Of a stretch of DNA of 64,000 nucleotides, positions 60,745-64,000 are shown one piece after another. Under the pieces are notes generated by a model that ran no database searches, was not told the origin of the DNA, and saw nothing but the letters and a program-made list of their open reading frames with translations. Both the position numbers and the translations under genes were made by a program. Location of the stretch: assembly GCA_003339415.1 (NCBI GenBank), contig PDHQ01000057.1, positions 62,001 through 126,000 of the forward strand, given 5' to 3'. Origin of the DNA: Ophiocordyceps camponoti-saundersi (nom. inval.) (taxonomy: Eukaryota > Ascomycota > Sordariomycetes > Hypocreales > Ophiocordycipitaceae). Position 1 is the stretch's first letter. Each line of letters begins with the position of its first letter.

Positions 60745-63513
60745 AGGAGGAGAAGAAGAAGAAGAGCAGACGTCATCGGCCCAAGACAAGAGCCATTCGA
60801 GGATTCAACTTGCTTGGTAGCACATCATGCGTATGATGTATCCGTATGTACATATGCACGTACAACGCATGTCTGTATGGATTTATAATGCTATATGTAT
60901 GTACAGAATCGTCCAGACTCTCTCGGCTGTACAACTATCATGTCCATACCAATGCAGGTATGCATACATATGTACTATGTAAATTCTAACATGCATGCAC
61001 ATAGTGCATACATACATACATAGACATTACGTTTCGCAAGCGCGGCAGTTGGGTAATGCAGACTTTCGTTACCTCCGCCGGATGCAAGTAACCGAGCAGA
61101 GCCTTACAGGGCTTCTAGAAGAAGCTGCTCGAATGAAAGAAAAGAAGAAAGAACAAAGATCCTTACATACAGCAACGTGACGGGAATTCGGGATTCTGTT
61201 GTGAAACGAAGCACCACCCCCGTTCAGCCGGTGGGAGGAAGGGGGGGGGAGAACCGGCAGCCGGCAATGCCAGAGGACTATGTACATACATATGTACATA
61301 CATACATACATGTGTAGGTACATAGGACTCAGGAGGCAAGGGGAGGTAAGAAATAAGAGCCCAAAAAGGAAATTTAAACTGATAGGAGAAACAACCAAAC
61401 CAGCCTAGACACACATATGCCTATTCTATTCACACACATAAACATAGAAGTGGAGGTGAGAGGGACACAAGTACAAAAAAATCAAATATAAATAGAAAGA
61501 AATACTTACATCTTAAAGCCCCTCTGGAAAGAAAGGAAAAAACAGGGGAGGGTGGGCAGCCTCGTCTCTCGGAAGGACGCCGAGAAAGAAGACATCTATC
61601 TATCTATCTATCTATACTAGTGAAGTGTGCATTGAATATCGCTCTGATACATACCTTCCTTCCAACCTGCATCTAAATATATGTACATATATATACATAT
61701 ATCCGTACACATAACAGATATGCATTGTATGTATGTACAGACGTTTGTACAACATACATAAATATGTATAATGGGCGGAACAGCCAAGATTAGCTGCCAA
61801 GTCACGCATGTATGTACATATGCATGTGCGTATGTACTGTATGTATGTATGTAGATAGGTGTATAAAGATAGGTAGTCTGACACTTGACAGCTGCTGGAA
61901 AGGCCTGGGATACCCTGCCAAAAGCCGGCAGACGTCGGGTTCCGACATACATATATATAGATGGAGGATTATACGGACATGCATGCATACCTACCTACGT
62001 ACCTACATATGTACATACATACATGCATACATGCATACATATAGACACTATCATCATGCATCCCGGACCTTACATGCCTTACCTTACCTGCTTCTAAACA
62101 GACCTTTCTGCCACGATGGGGAAAAGACAACAAGGATTTTGGAGCCAGGAATGGAGAGGCAAAAATAACCTCGGGTCAGTCCCCCCCCCTGATCCCCATG
62201 GACCACTGGTATGTATTGCATGGAGAAATGGATGGATGGCAAACAGCGGCTTATTTTTGTCTGTCTTCCGGTTCGTCTTTCTTGTCATGTTCTTTTGAAT
62301 TTTCTCCTTCTGGATTCTCTCATCTTTTTTTTTCTCACGTCTCTACAATAAACTACTATGTACATGGAATCTCTCTCCTCTCATGCTCTTCCCTTTTTCC
62401 CCTGCCCATCTCACCGTACTAACATACATACATACATACATGCATACTTCCATCTCTCATTCAATAAGCTCGCCCACAAGTCAAAAGCCCACGCGGTCCG
62501 GCAGCCGAGCCAAACTCCACACTCTTTTCCCCCTTTTTCTTCTTCTTTGCACCATCGGGGGGCTATAACGTTGTACATATACGTAATGTATATGTGTACA
62601 ACATAAACAGACCCTCAGCGCGGCACCAGCGGGTAGCACGGACCATTTTTTTTCTTCTCTTTTCTCTCTCAACAGGCACACAACTCCCGAGGAAGAGAGA
62701 GAGAGAGAGAGATGCTCATGGCTTCCTTCCAGTAACCGCCAAACCCGATAGGTCCAAGATACTCGAGTCTGAAACGCCGGCTCTCGTTGCGGCGGCGGCG
62801 TCCCGGCCGATACCCCAGAAGAAGAACATGTCGTTTTATTCTATGTTCTTCTTCCTCTTCTCTTCCTCTTCTCCTCGTCTCTATCCCACACCACCCCCCC
62901 CCCCCCCCCCCTTACCCCCCTTCTTGACCTTTAGTTGCCCATCTTGTTATGAATAACGTGCAGGTCTGTTCCTACATATGTATGTATGTATGTATGTATG
63001 CAACATGTATGTACGTTGCATACATATTCGTGCACGACAGACAGCCTGACTCTGATTGACTTTCGGACCCAGCCATGCGCGCCATCTCACGACAGGCAGA
63101 ACCCCATCCATCCAACCAATCCCATGCAATCCATATGCCGGTCTCGCCTATAGCCTATAGCAGACAACTGACCTCTCACAGTTTCACACAGGCAGCTCAC
63201 CCCATACGTACATACATACAGTCATACATACATACATACATATATGTATGTACATATGCACATCGGCTCTGTGCCGAGGCTGCGAACCCCCCCCCCCGTC
63301 AGTCAACCAGTCGGATAAAACCCGCCCCTGGCCCATCCTCCGTCCTTCAGCGCGGCAGGGGGCTCAACAGAGAGAGGGCTGTGTGCCTCGTACGATCCAT
63401 ACATACATATGTAGCTCTTCCGTCGGTAGCCTTTCCTTTTCCTTTTTCCCTTTCCTTTGCTCGCCAATGGGCTATCTCGTTTCCTATCCGTGGCCTGCCC
63501 GACTACATAGACG

Positions 63514-63575
<62 letters not shown>

Positions 63576-64000
63576 TTCCTCTCCTCTCCTCTCCTCTCCT
63601 CTTCCTTTTCTCCCAGGTATGACTGAACATGACAGCTCCCTCCATGTGTCTACTGTATATATGTACATATGCATGTAGTTTGAGCTTTTCTCATGTCCCC
63701 TTTCCTTCTGTAGCCGCTACTTTCTCCATCTGTCTCTCTCTCGTCAGCTGCAAGTATCGCGTGGTCGACGTTTTCCCTGTCCGTGCTTTCGCGCCATAGA
63801 AAGGGGGCTACTATAATAGAGTGATGTTTTATCACTTATCATATGTACAACACGAGGAAGCATCTCCAAATGATGTAACTCCGTATGTACGTGCGTGTGT
63901 ATCCGTAAAGTGTGTGCATACAGACATGCATACGCCGCTGCAGTCTCGTGCATGACGCCTTTTCGGGCCTGAGCCATGGGAAAGACAGAAAAAGCAAATA
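60142..64000. other. Gene-poor, microsatellite-rich end of the window
   Basis: No credible gene. Contents: ACG trinucleotide repeat (60,713-60,742), many CATA/TATG clusters (60,691-60,710, 61,265-61,315, 61,680-61,735, 61,845-61,860, 62,010-62,042, 62,422-62,445, 62,975-63,028, 63,205-63,255), a TATC repeat (61,596-61,614) and a 62-base C run (63,514-63,575). Open frames are short, Y/I/H-rich products of these repeats. Confidence 0.5.
63514..63575. repeat. Poly-C run of 62 bases
   Basis: Uninterrupted C, followed by CTCTC repeats. Same class as the G run at 50489-50569. Confidence 0.9.

Overview
The window looks like one contig of a filamentous ascomycete, most likely Sordariomycetes and probably Hypocreales. 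The reasons are compact genes with 50-180 bp GT-AG introns, CT-rich promoters, a fungal RNA-silencing RdRP, a secreted GMC oxidoreductase, a GPR1/FUN34/YaaH transporter, and a large AT-rich tract with a repeat-induced point mutation (RIP) signature: CpA and TpG nearly absent, TpA in large excess. The species assignment is inference.

Layout. From 1 to 16.08 kb there is ordinary gene space: the 3' part of an enterotoxin-like gene (1-1078, +), an RNA-dependent RNA polymerase (1942-5954, +), a six-exon acetate-transporter-family gene (7189-8692, +), a seven-exon secreted GMC oxidoreductase (9243-11507, -) and an F-box/LRR protein (13531-15885, -). From 16,093 to 45,645 there is a single giant inserted element. 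From 45.65 kb to the end there is one clear gene, a two-zinc-finger C2H2 transcription factor (48061-49260, -). The rest is about 14.7 kb of microsatellite-rich DNA with no convincing gene.

The main discovery is the giant element of about 29.5 kb. Its ends carry the same terminal inverted repeats (start GAGTATTYATATTTGCC) as three short non-autonomous elements in this window. It is flanked by a perfect 8-bp target-site duplication, TCTAGGAT (16085-16092 and 45646-45653). The short elements have their own perfect 8-bp duplications: TTTATATT, AAGAAAAG and TTCTTTTT. One short element sits inside the left terminal repeat of the giant. The giant is heavily RIP-mutated except for its outermost ~40 bp. 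It is built from eight copies of an A-B-C cassette: A is an AT-rich palindromic array, B is a ~150-bp module ending in a G-run/C-run hairpin, and C is a GATAAYTATA array. Three cassettes run forward in the left arm and five run reversed in the right arm. The centre (27.2-37.1 kb) holds several unrelated tandem satellites and a decayed reading frame with possible OrsD/DUF3505-like similarity. A 3.15-kb Tc1/mariner element with a decayed transposase is nested in the right arm. An 8-bp duplication fits the hAT, Mutator-like, P or KDZ superfamilies; the sequence does not settle which.

The genes do not form one pathway. The RdRP acts in small-RNA silencing, the same class of genome defence that would target such an element. 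The giant inserted about 207 bp upstream of the F-box gene start, so it may have displaced or silenced that promoter. Runs of up to 81 G or 62 C, two of them near N gaps, mark places where the assembly should be read with care.
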